Positions 1 through 9,107 of a stretch of DNA of 64,000 nt are shown in pieces. The notes under the pieces were generated by a model. The model searched no databases, was not told where the DNA came from, and saw only the letters and a list, made by a program, of their open reading frames with translations. A program made the translations under genes and the position numbers. Within the stretch, counting starts at the first letter, position 1, and every line of letters begins with the position of its first letter. The stretch comes from JBFWMG01 sp050251715 (GTDB lineage Bacteria; Desulfobacterota; Desulfovibrionia; Desulfovibrionales; Desulfovibrionaceae), in contig JBFWMG010000015.1 in the NCBI GenBank assembly GCA_050251715.1, positions 13,076 to 77,075 of the forward strand. The letters are read 5' to 3'.

Positions 1-197
1 CCGCTCCGTGGCCGATTGAGCCCCAGGATATGCCGCAGCAGCGTGGACTTGCCATGGCCCGACCCGCCCAGGATGACCGTGATTTGGCCTGCCGGGATGT
101 CCGCGCTCACGTTGTCCAGCACCACGTGGTCGTCATAGCCGACCCGCAGGTTTTCCAGGCGGATGTCCCAGGCTTGCGTCGTTGGTGTCGTGGTCAT
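1..197 (-). CDS. mlaF: MlaF-like ABC transporter ATP-binding protein, N-terminal fragment
   Basis: The reverse strand reads an open frame beginning at position 197 and running off the left edge of the window, about 65 residues. It contains the typical start of an ABC ATPase: a strand-turn-strand opening followed by a Walker A motif, GGSGHGKST, near residue 51. The gene immediately upstream on the same strand is the MlaE permease, and MlaF-MlaE pairs form the inner-membrane engine of retrograde phospholipid transport, so MlaF is the natural reading. Only the nucleotide-binding start is visible, so the signature and Walker B motifs cannot be checked. The family call as ABC ATPase is firm; the Mla assignment rests on the neighbour. 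Confidence 0.85.
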   Translation of the reverse strand, partial: MTTTPTTQAWDIRLENLRVGYDDHVVLDNVSADIPAGQITVILGGSGHGKSTLLRHILGLNRPRS

Positions 198-219
198 GAT
201 GCGTTGTGCCGTCCGCGCG

Positions 220-1026
220 TTACAAGAGGAAGGAGGTCATGACATAGTCCGCCACGAGTACGAGCACGCAGGAGATGACCACGGCCGATGTGGTGGCGTT
301 GGACACGCCTTCCGGTCCCACGCCGTCCTTGCGGGTGTGGGTGAAGTAGCCCATGTAGCAGCTGATGACCGCCACGATGACGGCAAAGGCGATGGATTTG
401 TAGAACCCGCCCATCACGTCGGACAGCTCCACGCTCGATTCCACCCGGAAAAAATAGACGCCCTTGTTGATGCCGAGCAGCGCCACGCCGGTCAGGTAGC
501 CGCCGATGATGCCCAGGGTGTCGAAGAGCGCCGTGAGCAGCGGAAAGCAGACGAGCGCGGCCACGATGCGCGGGCTGACCAGATAGTTGATGGGGTTGAT
601 GTCCATGACATCCAGGGCGTCGATCTGGTCGGTGATGCGCATGACGCCGATCTCGGCGGCCATGGCCGACCCGGCCCGGCCCGTGACCATGATGGCCGTG
701 AGCACCGGCCCCAGTTCGCGGATGAGCGACAGGGCCACAGCCGCGCCCAGCAGGCCTTCGGAGCCGAATTTGACAAGCGTGTAATAGCCCTGCAAGCCAA
801 GCACCATGCCGGTGAACAGGCCGATGAGCACGATGACGAACACCGACTTGACGCCGATGAAGTAGATGTGGTGCACGATCTTGGGCAGGATCTTGGGGGA
901 GGAGAAGATGCGCCGCACGCCGTCGAGAAAGAACAGGAATACCGCGCCCATCTCTCCTATCGAGGACAGGGTGGTTCGGCCCAGCGAGGCGAAGGGCGCG
1001 CTGAATATCGATGATGTGCGGGACAT
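220..1026 (-). CDS. mlaE: MlaE-family phospholipid transport permease
   Basis: A 268-residue integral membrane protein of the MlaE/YrbE family, the permease subunit of the Mla ABC system that moves phospholipids between the outer and inner membranes. The hydrophobic profile shows about five membrane segments after an amphipathic N-terminal part. The family hallmark block RELGPVLTAIMVTGRAGSAM, followed by AEIGVMRITDQIDAL, lies around residues 102-136. Length matches the family (about 260). The start at 1026 is preceded by an AGGA-like ribosome site. The ATPase gene begins 22 bases downstream of its stop, so the two are co-transcribed. The MlaD/C genes would be expected further left, outside the window. 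Confidence 0.93.
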   Translation of the reverse strand: MSRTSSIFSAPFASLGRTTLSSIGEMGAVFLFFLDGVRRIFSSPKILPKIVHHIYFIGVKSVFVIVLIGLFTGMVLGLQGYYTLVKFGSEGLLGAAVALSLIRELGPVLTAIMVTGRAGSAMAAEIGVMRITDQIDALDVMDINPINYLVSPRIVAALVCFPLLTALFDTLGIIGGYLTGVALLGINKGVYFFRVESSVELSDVMGGFYKSIAFAVIVAVISCYMGYFTHTRKDGVGPEGVSNATTSAVVISCVLVLVADYVMTSFLL

Positions 1027-1242
1027 GAATCGGTTCCTGATTCGTGCGTGCGTACCGCACTATGCGGCATTGCTAGTTGTATTTGCTCAAAATTCTTCCC
1101 ACCGTCAACACTATTCCCATGGTTTTAAGCCAAGGCGTGGTGTCTGGTCGCTTAATCCGGCGTCCTGCCTGACCCGTTCGCCTTGCGTGCCATTGACGTT
1201 ATACCGTTATATCGCATGGGCCGTCTCGACCGGCCGGTGGCG

Positions 1243-1920
1243 CTACAGGGGGTTTTTCGAACGGAGCATGGGCTTTCCCAAACCCGCCTCGGTCAGGGTC
1301 GCCTTGAGCGCGCGGGTGTCTTCGGGGCGGCCCTTCATGTGCACCAGCAGGCGGTACCAGGTGGATCCGTTGCTGGTCGCGCTCTCTATGGTCGTGGCCA
1401 GGCCCGCGCTTTTGAGGCGCCTGGCCATGTCCTGCGCCTGGTCCATCTGGCGGAACGAGGCGACCTGGTAGATATAGGCGAAGCGGCTGCCTGGGGCGTC
1501 CGCCGTGGCCGTGGCGGGCGCGGCGGGCTGGGCCGCGCTCTTCTTCTTGGCCTCGGCCGGCGCGGGAGGCGTCGCCTTGGCCGGCGCGGCGGGGGCGGCG
1601 GGCACGGCGGGCGGGGTGTTGTCCTTGAGCGCCTTGGGGAATTGCAGTTCTTCGGCGGGAATGACCTTGGCGGGTGGGGCCGCCTGCTGGGGCGCCACGT
1701 CGTCGCCGGACGTCTGGGGCGGGCCGGGGATGATGCGCGCCAGTTCCGGCACGCTGTTTTCGGGGTGGTAGCCCCTGCCCACCAGCACGCCGAAGACAAA
1801 CACCCACACCAACGCGATCATGGCGCCCGTGGCCACGCAGGCTATGCCCACGCGCGAGAGCTGGAACGTGTACTTCCGGGGGGCCGCCTTGTCCTTGTCC
1901 TGTTTTTTCTCGATGTCCAT
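1243..1920 (-). CDS. SPOR-domain membrane protein
   Basis: A 225-residue bitopic protein. Residues ~1-20 are charged and cytoplasmic, ~22-48 form one membrane helix, ~75-145 are a low-complexity Pro/Ala/Lys linker, and ~147-222 form a SPOR domain (YIYQVASFRQMDQAQDMARR core, then STWYRLLVHMKGR). SPOR domains bind denuded peptidoglycan glycan strands at division septa, so the protein probably localises to the divisome, as FtsN or DedD do. The gene starts 21 bases after the argS stop and is probably co-transcribed with it. No more precise function can be assigned. Confidence 0.88.
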   Translation of the reverse strand: MDIEKKQDKDKAAPRKYTFQLSRVGIACVATGAMIALVWVFVFGVLVGRGYHPENSVPELARIIPGPPQTSGDDVAPQQAAPPAKVIPAEELQFPKALKDNTPPAVPAAPAAPAKATPPAPAEAKKKSAAQPAAPATATADAPGSRFAYIYQVASFRQMDQAQDMARRLKSAGLATTIESATSNGSTWYRLLVHMKGRPEDTRALKATLTEAGLGKPMLRSKNPL

Positions 1921-1941
1921 AGGTATCGTGGTGGTGCGGCG

Positions 1942-3591
1942 CTACATGGTTTCCGGAGCGCTGACGCCCAGAAGCGCCAGACCGTTGCGGATGACCTGGG
2001 CCACGGCGCGCACCAGCCGCAACCGCGCCTGCATGACCGCCTCGTCATCCACGCCAAGGATGTGGTTGACCGTATAATATCTGTGCAGCGCGCTCGCAAG
2101 CTCCGAGAGGTAGAAGCTCACGTGATGCGGGCTCTGGTTCTCCGCGGCGGCGGCCAGCGCGTCCGGGAACCGCTCAAGCTGGCGCAGCAGGTTCAGGTCT
2201 TCGGGGGTGTCCAGGCAATCGAGCGGGGCGGCGTCCATGGCGGTCTGGGCCACGCCGCGTTCCTCGGCCTTGCGCAGCACCGAGCAGATGCGGGCGTGGG
2301 CGTACTGCACGTAGTACACCGGGTTGTCCATGCTCTTCCGCTTGACCAGCTCCAGGTCGAAGTCCAGGTGGCTGTCGGACTTGCGCGAAAGGAAGATGAA
2401 GCGGGCCGCGTCCGCGCCCACTTCGGCCACCACGTCGGCCAGGGTCTCGAACATGCCCGCGCGCGTGCTCATGGCGATCTGTTCGCCGCCGCGCAACAGG
2501 TTCACCAACTGCACCAGAATGACCTTGAGGTTGGCGGGCGTCTTGCCAAGCGCCTGCACCGCGGCGGTCATGCGCGGGATGTAGCCGTGGTGGTCCGCGC
2601 CCCAGATGTCCACCACCAGGTCGAAGCCGCGCTGGTACTTGTCCGCGTGGTAGGCGATGTCCGATGCGAAATAGGTGAGCAGGCCGTCGGACTTGCGCAG
2701 CACGCGGTCCTTGTCGTCGCCGTATTCGGTGGAGCGGAACCAGAACGCGCCGTCCTTTTCAAAGGCCTTGCCCGCGTCGGTCAGCAGCTTGAACGCCTTG
2801 TCCACGCCGCCCGCGTCCAGCAGCGATTGCTCGGAGTACCAGACCTGGTGCTCGCAGCCAAAATCCTCCAGGTCCTTCCTGATGCCCGCCAGGATGTCGT
2901 CCATGGCCCGGCGGCGGCAGATGTCCACGGCCTCGGCCTCGGGCAGGTCCATGATGCCGGGGGTGTCCCGCAGCACGTCGGCGGCGATGTCCATGATGTA
3001 GTCGCCCTTGTAGGAATCCTCGGGCAGGGGGATGTCCTTGCCCTGCGACTGTTGCAGGCGCACCCACACGGACATGCCGAGCAGGCGCATCTGGCGGCCC
3101 GCGTCGTTGATGTAGTACTCCGTGGTGACGTCGTGGCCCGTGAAGCGCAGGATGCGCGCCAGGCTGTCGCCCGTGGCCGCGCCGCGCCCGTGGCCGATGT
3201 GCAGTGGCCCGGTGGGGTTGGCGGACACGTATTCCACCTGCACCTTGCGGCCCTTGCCCACGTCCACCGCACCGTACCGGTCTCCCTGGTCCAGGATGTC
3301 GGTGACGGTGCGCTGCCAGAAGGCGGGCATGAAGGTGACGTTGAGGAAGCCCGGTCCGGCGATGTCCAGCGTCAGGGAGGCGTCGCGCGCCTCGATGGCG
3401 GCCTTGATCTCCTCGGCCAGGTCGCGGGGCTTCTTTTTGGCCTGGCCTGACAGCACCATGGCCAGATTGGTGGCCATGTCGCCGAACTGGCGGTCCTTGG
3501 GCGGTTCGATGCCCGCCTTGTCCGGCCACGTAAAGCCGCGTTCGCGGACAAAATCCTTTAAAAGCGTTTCCAGATGCTGTTTTGCGCGCAT
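1942..3591 (-). CDS. argS: arginyl-tRNA synthetase
   Basis: A class I aminoacyl-tRNA synthetase of 549 residues that charges tRNA-Arg. The HIGH signature is present as PTGPLHIGHGRG near residue 125, after the conserved N-terminal Add-1 tRNA-binding domain. A KMSKS-equivalent AMSTRAG loop lies further on, and the C-terminal DALR anticodon-binding domain includes the block NPVYYVQYAHARICSVLRKA. The frame stays open up to 3684, but the start at 3591 (MRAKQHLETLL) fits the family and has GGTAGGA just upstream. The gene is followed by the SPOR gene in the same direction. Confidence 0.96.
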   Translation of the reverse strand: MRAKQHLETLLKDFVRERGFTWPDKAGIEPPKDRQFGDMATNLAMVLSGQAKKKPRDLAEEIKAAIEARDASLTLDIAGPGFLNVTFMPAFWQRTVTDILDQGDRYGAVDVGKGRKVQVEYVSANPTGPLHIGHGRGAATGDSLARILRFTGHDVTTEYYINDAGRQMRLLGMSVWVRLQQSQGKDIPLPEDSYKGDYIMDIAADVLRDTPGIMDLPEAEAVDICRRRAMDDILAGIRKDLEDFGCEHQVWYSEQSLLDAGGVDKAFKLLTDAGKAFEKDGAFWFRSTEYGDDKDRVLRKSDGLLTYFASDIAYHADKYQRGFDLVVDIWGADHHGYIPRMTAAVQALGKTPANLKVILVQLVNLLRGGEQIAMSTRAGMFETLADVVAEVGADAARFIFLSRKSDSHLDFDLELVKRKSMDNPVYYVQYAHARICSVLRKAEERGVAQTAMDAAPLDCLDTPEDLNLLRQLERFPDALAAAAENQSPHHVSFYLSELASALHRYYTVNHILGVDDEAVMQARLRLVRAVAQVIRNGLALLGVSAPETM

Positions 3592-3831
3592 GGTCCTACC
3601 GTCTTTTCGTTGCGTCGTGCGCGGTGGGGGCATGCCCGACCGCCACGCAAGGGTGTCGTGTATCATGTTCCGCGCGGGGAGCAAACCACCGCGCGGCGGG
3701 GATAATCGTCATTCGGGGCGCGAAAGGCGTCACGCCGCGTTCCGCGACGGCCCCGCCGTCCAACCCGCCCCTGTCGTGGCCGTTCCGCATGGCCTCGAAC
3801 GGCAAGGGCGCGCGTGGCGTGCGCCCCGGTG

Positions 3832-4770
3832 CTAAAAGGCGTCGGCCTGTTCCTTGTTGCCCAGGTTCTCGCCGCTCCAGTCGTCGTGGTCGCCCAGGTT
3901 GGCCTTGAGCAGCTTGGTGAGCACGCCCTTGGGGCCGACCTCCACAAAGCGGCGCACGCCCGAGGCGTATTGGCCCGCGATGATCTCGATCCAGCGCACG
4001 GACGAGGTCATCTGGCGGCACATGAGGCCGCGCAGGGCGTCGGCGTCGGTTTCGGGCGCGGCGGTCACGTTGCAGCAGACCGGCGTCTTGGGCCTGTTCC
4101 AGTCGAGCTTCTTGAGGAACGAGGCCAGCTCGGCCGCCGCCTCGTCCATGAGCGGGCTGTGGAATGCCCCGGACACGGGCAGGCGCACGGCGCGGCCCTT
4201 GAACTCCTTCACCATGCCCGAGGCGGCCTCGATGGCCGCCACCGTGCCGCTGATGACGTACTGGGCCGGGGAGTTGTAGTTGGCCACGATGCACAGTTCG
4301 CCCGTGGCCTTGGCCGCCGCAGCGGCCACCTCCTCCACCTGTCCCTGGGAGAGCTTGAGCAGGGCGGCCATGGCTCCCTTGCCGTCCGGGTCCGCCTCGG
4401 CCATGAGGCGGCCGCGCAGGCTCACCGCCTCCAGGGTGCGGTCCACGGACAGCGCGCCCGAGGCGGCCAGGGCGCTGAATTCGCCCAGGCTGTGCCCGGC
4501 CATGGCCACGGGTTTCACCCGGTCCGCCACGTGGGCCCACAGGTTCAGGTTGACCACGGTCAGCGCGGGTTGCAGATACCGGGTCTGGGCCATGGCGGCC
4601 TCGTCGCCGCCGTCCCAATATATTTCGCGCAGGCGCGCGCCGCTGGCTTTTTCCGCCTTTTTCCACAGCTCCATGGCCTCGCGGGAGGCGTCGGCCAGAT
4701 CGCGGCCCATGCCGGGCTCCTGCGAGCCCTGGCCGGGGAAGAGCACGGCGGTGGTGGTGTCGATGGTCAT
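3832..4770 (-). CDS. fabD: malonyl-CoA:ACP transacylase
   Basis: A 312-residue acyltransferase that moves malonyl groups from CoA to acyl carrier protein, feeding type II fatty acid synthesis. The N-terminal FPGQGSQEPGMGRD motif, the nucleophile elbow GHSLGEFSALAASGAL, and the catalytic histidine in SGAFHSPLMDEAA are all present. The start at 4770 has a perfect AGGAGG seven bases upstream, which rules out the longer reading to 4980. It stands apart from other fab genes and is divergent from rsmG; the 127-base gap holds both promoters. Confidence 0.95.
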   Translation of the reverse strand: MTIDTTTAVLFPGQGSQEPGMGRDLADASREAMELWKKAEKASGARLREIYWDGGDEAAMAQTRYLQPALTVVNLNLWAHVADRVKPVAMAGHSLGEFSALAASGALSVDRTLEAVSLRGRLMAEADPDGKGAMAALLKLSQGQVEEVAAAAAKATGELCIVANYNSPAQYVISGTVAAIEAASGMVKEFKGRAVRLPVSGAFHSPLMDEAAAELASFLKKLDWNRPKTPVCCNVTAAPETDADALRGLMCRQMTSSVRWIEIIAGQYASGVRRFVEVGPKGVLTKLLKANLGDHDDWSGENLGNKEQADAF

Positions 4771-4897
4771 GGGATCCTCCTGAATGCTATCCGCACATGG
4801 CCGGACGCGGTGGTCCGGCGCTTGTTCGACAGAGGTGATTAGTGCATCATGGCGCGCGGCGCAACTGAATTCAACCTTAACCCCCCCCACGCACACC

Positions 4898-5599
4898 ATG
4901 AAACACGCAACGCGAGCAACCGGCGGCCCCGCCGCCGTTCCCCCCACCGGACAGGCCGTGGCCGACGCCTGCCGCCGCATGACGGGCGCGGCGCCCGTTA
5001 CCGGAACCCAGGCCGAGGCGCTGGCCGCCTACCTGGGCCTGCTGGTCAAGTGGAACAAGGCCATGAACCTGGTGGGGCCGGGCGACTGGCGGACCATGCT
5101 GGACGATCTGGTGGCCGACAGCCTGCATCTGGTCACGTTTCTGCCGGGCCTTGGCCTGCCCTGTGCGCCGCGTGTCCTCGACCTGGGGGCGGGGGCCGGG
5201 CTGCCAGGCATCCCCCTGCGGGTCATGTGGGACGCAGGCGAGTATACCATGGTCGAGGTGCGTGACAAGCGGGCCGTGTTTTTGCAAACCGCCGTGGCCG
5301 CGCTGGGGCTTGGCCGCACGCGCGTGTTCGCGGGCCGGGCCGAGGACGCCCTGGCGCGGCACGCCCCGGTGGACATGATCGTGAGCCGCGCCTTCATGCC
5401 GTGGCGGGCGCTGCTCGATTTCGTGCGCGGCCCGCTGGATGCGCCGTTCCTGGCCGCGCATGGCCGGGTGGTGTTCCTGGCCTCCGAGCCGGCGCCCGAG
5501 GGCGGCGCCATGCCGGACGGCTGGCGCGTGGCCGCGCAGGCCGGGTATCGCGCCGGAGGCAAGGACCGCTGGTTCTGGGCCGTGGCGCCTGGGCGCTGA
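4898..5599 (+). CDS. rsmG: 16S rRNA (guanine-N7) methyltransferase RsmG
   Basis: A class I SAM-dependent methyltransferase of about 233 residues that methylates N7 of a guanine in the 530 loop of 16S rRNA. The GidB-type N-terminal helix with LVKWNKAMNLVGPGDW is followed by the SAM-binding segment VLDLGAGAGLPGIPL and the later VSRAFMPWRALLDF block. The start is uncertain. ATG 4898 gives the family length but has no clear ribosome site, and ATG 4979 would give a shorter but still functional protein. Other family members often sit with chromosome-partition genes; none are visible here. Confidence 0.9.
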   Translation: MKHATRATGGPAAVPPTGQAVADACRRMTGAAPVTGTQAEALAAYLGLLVKWNKAMNLVGPGDWRTMLDDLVADSLHLVTFLPGLGLPCAPRVLDLGAGAGLPGIPLRVMWDAGEYTMVEVRDKRAVFLQTAVAALGLGRTRVFAGRAEDALARHAPVDMIVSRAFMPWRALLDFVRGPLDAPFLAAHGRVVFLASEPAPEGGAMPDGWRVAAQAGYRAGGKDRWFWAVAPGR

Positions 5600-5604
5600 C
5601 CGTT

Positions 5605-5826
5605 TTATTTTTCGGACGGGGAGGTTCCGGACATCATGGACAGCATGGAGTCCTTGAAAATGACCTCGGTGGCCACCTTGTCGGCGGCTTCGGCCACGTC
5701 CATGAGTTTTTCCAGGAAATCGAGGATCTCGAAGCGCCTTTCCTCCGGGGAGTTGGAAAAATCCTCGGCCAGGCGGCCCGACGTGATGTACTCTTCCAGT
5801 TCCGTGAGATATTCCATGTGCAGCAT
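5605..5826 (-). CDS. small acidic helical protein of unknown function
   Basis: A 73-residue protein starting at 5826 with GGAG seven bases upstream. It is rich in Glu/Asp and predicted almost wholly helical. No cysteine, signal peptide or membrane segment is seen. I do not recognise a family. It converges on rsmG with only five bases between stops, and its 5' side faces gspC across a 250-base gap. The good ribosome site, compact length and coding-like amino acid mix argue for a real gene. Confidence 0.6.
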   Translation of the reverse strand: MLHMEYLTELEEYITSGRLAEDFSNSPEERRFEILDFLEKLMDVAEAADKVATEVIFKDSMLSMMSGTSPSEK

Positions 5827-6079
5827 GTGGTCTCCGAAGCCGCCCTGGTGGCGGTGTTGGTGTCGCAAAGGGCGGACCCTACCGTAAAATCGCATGGGAT
5901 GAAAGCGGTGCGTCGGCTGGGGGGCGGGCAGGGGGCGCGCGTTGGCCCCCGGCGTGGTGCGTGCCGGGATTCCCGCACGGCGCGGCGAGGAGGCGCGGAA
6001 GGGGGAATATGCTGGACTTTGGCGGTGCCGTGGGGTATCCATTAGCGGATTATTTGTATTAAACATTGGAGCATATTCT

Positions 6080-6922
6080 TTGGCTGCAAGCAGTTATCTG
6101 CGTCCATCGCTGTTTTTCCGTCTGGCCCCGCTGTTGCTGGGGCTGGCGGTGGCCTACGCCGTGAGCGGCGTCATGGGCGGCAGGGGCGGCGTGTCGGTCG
6201 GCGGGGATGCCGCGCCCATGGCGGAGCCGGGCGGTTCCCGCACGGCGGGGCGGCATGCGGCCATCCTGAAGCGCAACGTGCTCGGCCTGTTCATTCCGCC
6301 CACGGATGAGGAGGCTGCCCGGAAGGCCCAGGGGCCAGGGCCGGGCGACCCGGAAAGCTGGGAAATAAGCGGTATTCTGATCGGCGCCCGTTCCATGGCC
6401 CTGGTGACCGTGGACGGCAAGACCGAGCAGGTCTTTCCCGGCGACGTCATCAACGGCTGGCAGTTGACGCAGTTGCGCGAGGACAGCCTCATCTGGGACA
6501 AGGGCGGGCGGCAGGTCACGGTGTTTTTGTGGACGCTCGACGGCAAGGCCGAGGAGCTAAAGGCCGCGAAAAGCGCTGAAGTATACTATCCCGGCGCGGA
6601 AGAGGGCACATTCGAGATTTCTTCCACGGAAGCGGTGAACGTGCTCAAGGATCCGGCGTGGCTGCTGCAACAGGCGCTGTACAAGCCGCATCTTGCGGAC
6701 GGCAAGATCGACGGGTTCACCATTTCCAATATTCAGCCCAATTCCATCCTGAACAACATCGGATTCCGCAATGGCGACATCATGAAGCGGATCAACGGCG
6801 AGACCATCAATGGGCCGCAGGCTTTGATGCAGATGTATTCCGGACTGCCCAAGGCGCAGTCCCTGAGTATCGACGTGGAACGGGACGGGAGCATCAAAAA
6901 TCTCCTGATCGTCCTGAAATGA
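6080..6922 (+). CDS. gspC: type II secretion inner-membrane protein GspC
   Basis: A 280-residue bitopic protein of the type II secretion system that links the inner-membrane platform to the secretin. After a short N-terminus there is one membrane helix (about residues 10-30), then the homology region with GDVINGWQLTQLREDSL, then a C-terminal PDZ domain (GFTISNIQPNSILNNIGFRNGDIM and INGETINGPQAL) from about residue 205. The TTG at 6080 is preceded by GGAG at good distance and places the membrane helix right at the N-terminus. The frame is open back to 5942. First gene of gspCDEF; gspD follows after 49 bases. Confidence 0.88.
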   Translation: MAASSYLRPSLFFRLAPLLLGLAVAYAVSGVMGGRGGVSVGGDAAPMAEPGGSRTAGRHAAILKRNVLGLFIPPTDEEAARKAQGPGPGDPESWEISGILIGARSMALVTVDGKTEQVFPGDVINGWQLTQLREDSLIWDKGGRQVTVFLWTLDGKAEELKAAKSAEVYYPGAEEGTFEISSTEAVNVLKDPAWLLQQALYKPHLADGKIDGFTISNIQPNSILNNIGFRNGDIMKRINGETINGPQALMQMYSGLPKAQSLSIDVERDGSIKNLLIVLK

Positions 6923-6971
6923 CCCTTTGCCGCATGGCGGGGGGAACGGTAACCGAGTCGGGGAGCACGGC

Positions 6972-9107
6972 ATGATGTGTGCACAAATGCGGTGGATGAC
7001 AGTGATACGGCGTGGCGCGTTGGCCTTGGCGCTGCTCGCGCTGGCGGGCGCGTGGTCGGCCGCCGGGGCGGAAGAGGCGCAAGTCCGCCAGGGCATCCCG
7101 GAAACGGGATCGCTCAAGGCCAACATGGACAACGTCCTGCTTGAGGACTTCATCCGGTTCATCGGCAAGTACTCCGGGCAGAACATCATCTACCAGGCCG
7201 ACCAGATTCCCAAGACCAAATTCAACATCTATTCGCAGCAGGCCATTACCGAGCCGGAACTCATGGCCATTTTCCATCAGCTGCTCGAAACCTCCGGTTT
7301 GCAGGCCGTGGCCAAGGGGGATGCGCTCTATGTCTTCCCCGTGGGCGCGGCGCGCGCCATTCCTCCGGCCGTCAAGCAGAGCGACAAGGCGCTCGCCGGC
7401 ACGGGCGAGGAACTGGTGGTCACCGTGTACCAGGTGGCCGAGGACGTGCCCACCGCCGGTGTGGCCTCCCTGCTCAACGGCCTCAAGTCGCAGGTTGGGT
7501 CGGTGCAGGAGATTCCCCAGGCCAGGGCCATCATGATCAGCGACAAGCGCGACCAGATCAAGCGCATGCTCAAGATCATGAACATGGTGCTGAAGCTGAG
7601 TCCGGAATGGAAGGTGGAGGTGTTGCCGCTTGCCGTGGCCGACGCCACGGGCGTGGTGACCATGCTTTCCGAGATGTATGCCGAGTTGGTCAAGCGGGGC
7701 AAGACCTCGGAAATCCCGCTCATGAAGCCCATAGTGTGGACCAACAGCGTGCTGTTTGCGGGCACGGCCAGCCAGCTTGAGGACGTCAAGGGACTGTTGC
7801 AGCAGATCGACCATGTGGATCAGGCCGCTTCCGGTCTGCGCGTGTACCGGCTGAAGAACGCCAAGGCCTCCTCCGTGGCCCAGGTGCTCCAGTCCCTGGT
7901 CGAAGTGATCGTGGAGAACAAGGGCGAGACCTCCAAGAAGACCGTGTCCGACGCCTTCAAGGTCGCGGCGGACGAGGATACCAACTCCGTCCTGGTCATC
8001 AGTTCCAAGGAGATTCTGCCCCAGATCGAAGAGATCATGACCGAGCTCGACAAGCCGCAGGACCAGGTCTACATCGAAGCCCTCATCATGGAGACCTCGC
8101 TCAACGACTCGCGCGAGTTCGGCGTGGAATGGATGGCCGGCGGCGCATCCAGCGGGGAAACGGGCACCATCGGCTTTGTGGACAGCTCGTCCAGCAGTTT
8201 CCTGACCTACGCGGATCCGGTCTATGGCTCGACCTCCAAGACCATGCCTGAAATCACGTCGTTGCCCGGCGGCTTCTCCCTGGGCATCCTGGGCAATATC
8301 ATCTCCTACGGCGGCAAGCGCTATCCCACCATCGGCGCCCTGGTGAACGTCGTCAAAACCGTGGACGGCATCAACATCCTGTCCACTCCCCAGGTCATGA
8401 CCCTGGACAACACCGACGCCGAGGTCTTTGTGGGCGAAAACCGCCCCTACCAGACCACCACCTCCTACGACAGCTCCAACAAGCCGGTCTATGCCTACGA
8501 TTACCGCGACGTGGGTGTGTCGCTCAAGGTCAAGCCGTCCATCAACCGGGAAAGCGGCCTCGTGCGCCTGGAGGTGGAGCAGTCCATCGACAAGGTGCAG
8601 TCCAGTTCGGTCTCATCCACCGCGCCCACCACGCTCAAGCGCTCCACCAAGACCACGGTGCAGCTCATGGACGGCGGCACCATGGTCATCAGCGGCATGG
8701 TGGACAACACCAATGACAAGTCAAAAGTCGGCATCCCCGGCCTGGCGAACATTCCCGTCCTGGGCTGGCTGTTCAAGAAGGAAGCCGATTCCAACGACAA
8801 GACCACGATCATGGTGTTCATTTCCGCCAAGATCATCAGCACCGCCAGCGCGGCCCACGCCCTGACCCACGGCAAGCTGCAGGATGTCCAAAGCACCAAC
8901 GACACCTACAAGGACTTCTTCGAAAAGCAGTTCGAGATCGAGTTCGGCGACAAGAAGGAGGAGGGCGAGACGCCTCCCGCTGTAACCCCGGACTCCACCC
9001 GGACCGGCGGCCCGGTCAGCCTTGCTCCGTCATCGGCGCCTTCGGGCAGCCCCGTGCAGTACGGCGCGGCGGCTGGAAGCGCGCAGGAAGTTGCCGCGCA
9101 TGATTAA
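6972..9107 (+). CDS. gspD: type II secretion outer-membrane secretin GspD
   Basis: A 711-residue secretin subunit that forms the outer-membrane gate. A signal peptide (roughly residues 1-32, ending ...WSAAGAEE) leads into an N0 domain and N1-N3 repeats (RVYRLKNAKASSVAQVLQSL near 280). The C-terminal secretin domain carries VNVVKTVDGINILSTPQVMTL, VGENRPY, VSLKVKPSIN and VGIPGLANIPVLGWLFKKE. The start at 6972 has GGGGAG six bases ahead; an in-frame ATG at 6927 lacks this. The C-terminal 60 residues are Pro/Ser/Gly-rich, possibly the pilotin-binding tail. The stop overlaps the gspE start by eight bases. Confidence 0.96.
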   Translation: MMCAQMRWMTVIRRGALALALLALAGAWSAAGAEEAQVRQGIPETGSLKANMDNVLLEDFIRFIGKYSGQNIIYQADQIPKTKFNIYSQQAITEPELMAIFHQLLETSGLQAVAKGDALYVFPVGAARAIPPAVKQSDKALAGTGEELVVTVYQVAEDVPTAGVASLLNGLKSQVGSVQEIPQARAIMISDKRDQIKRMLKIMNMVLKLSPEWKVEVLPLAVADATGVVTMLSEMYAELVKRGKTSEIPLMKPIVWTNSVLFAGTASQLEDVKGLLQQIDHVDQAASGLRVYRLKNAKASSVAQVLQSLVEVIVENKGETSKKTVSDAFKVAADEDTNSVLVISSKEILPQIEEIMTELDKPQDQVYIEALIMETSLNDSREFGVEWMAGGASSGETGTIGFVDSSSSSFLTYADPVYGSTSKTMPEITSLPGGFSLGILGNIISYGGKRYPTIGALVNVVKTVDGINILSTPQVMTLDNTDAEVFVGENRPYQTTTSYDSSNKPVYAYDYRDVGVSLKVKPSINRESGLVRLEVEQSIDKVQSSSVSSTAPTTLKRSTKTTVQLMDGGTMVISGMVDNTNDKSKVGIPGLANIPVLGWLFKKEADSNDKTTIMVFISAKIISTASAAHALTHGKLQDVQSTNDTYKDFFEKQFEIEFGDKKEEGETPPAVTPDSTRTGGPVSLAPSSAPSGSPVQYGAAAGSAQEVAAHD

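Noticed and set aside
1050..1110. Promoter for mlaE with TTGACG on the minus strand
   Set aside because: The nearest -10-like box is 21 bases away, too far for a standard promoter.
1183..3450. Long plus-strand open frame of ~755 codons
   Set aside because: It is antiparallel to the SPOR gene and argS, and its composition (His/Val/Gly/Arg-rich) is that of a GC-rich shadow.
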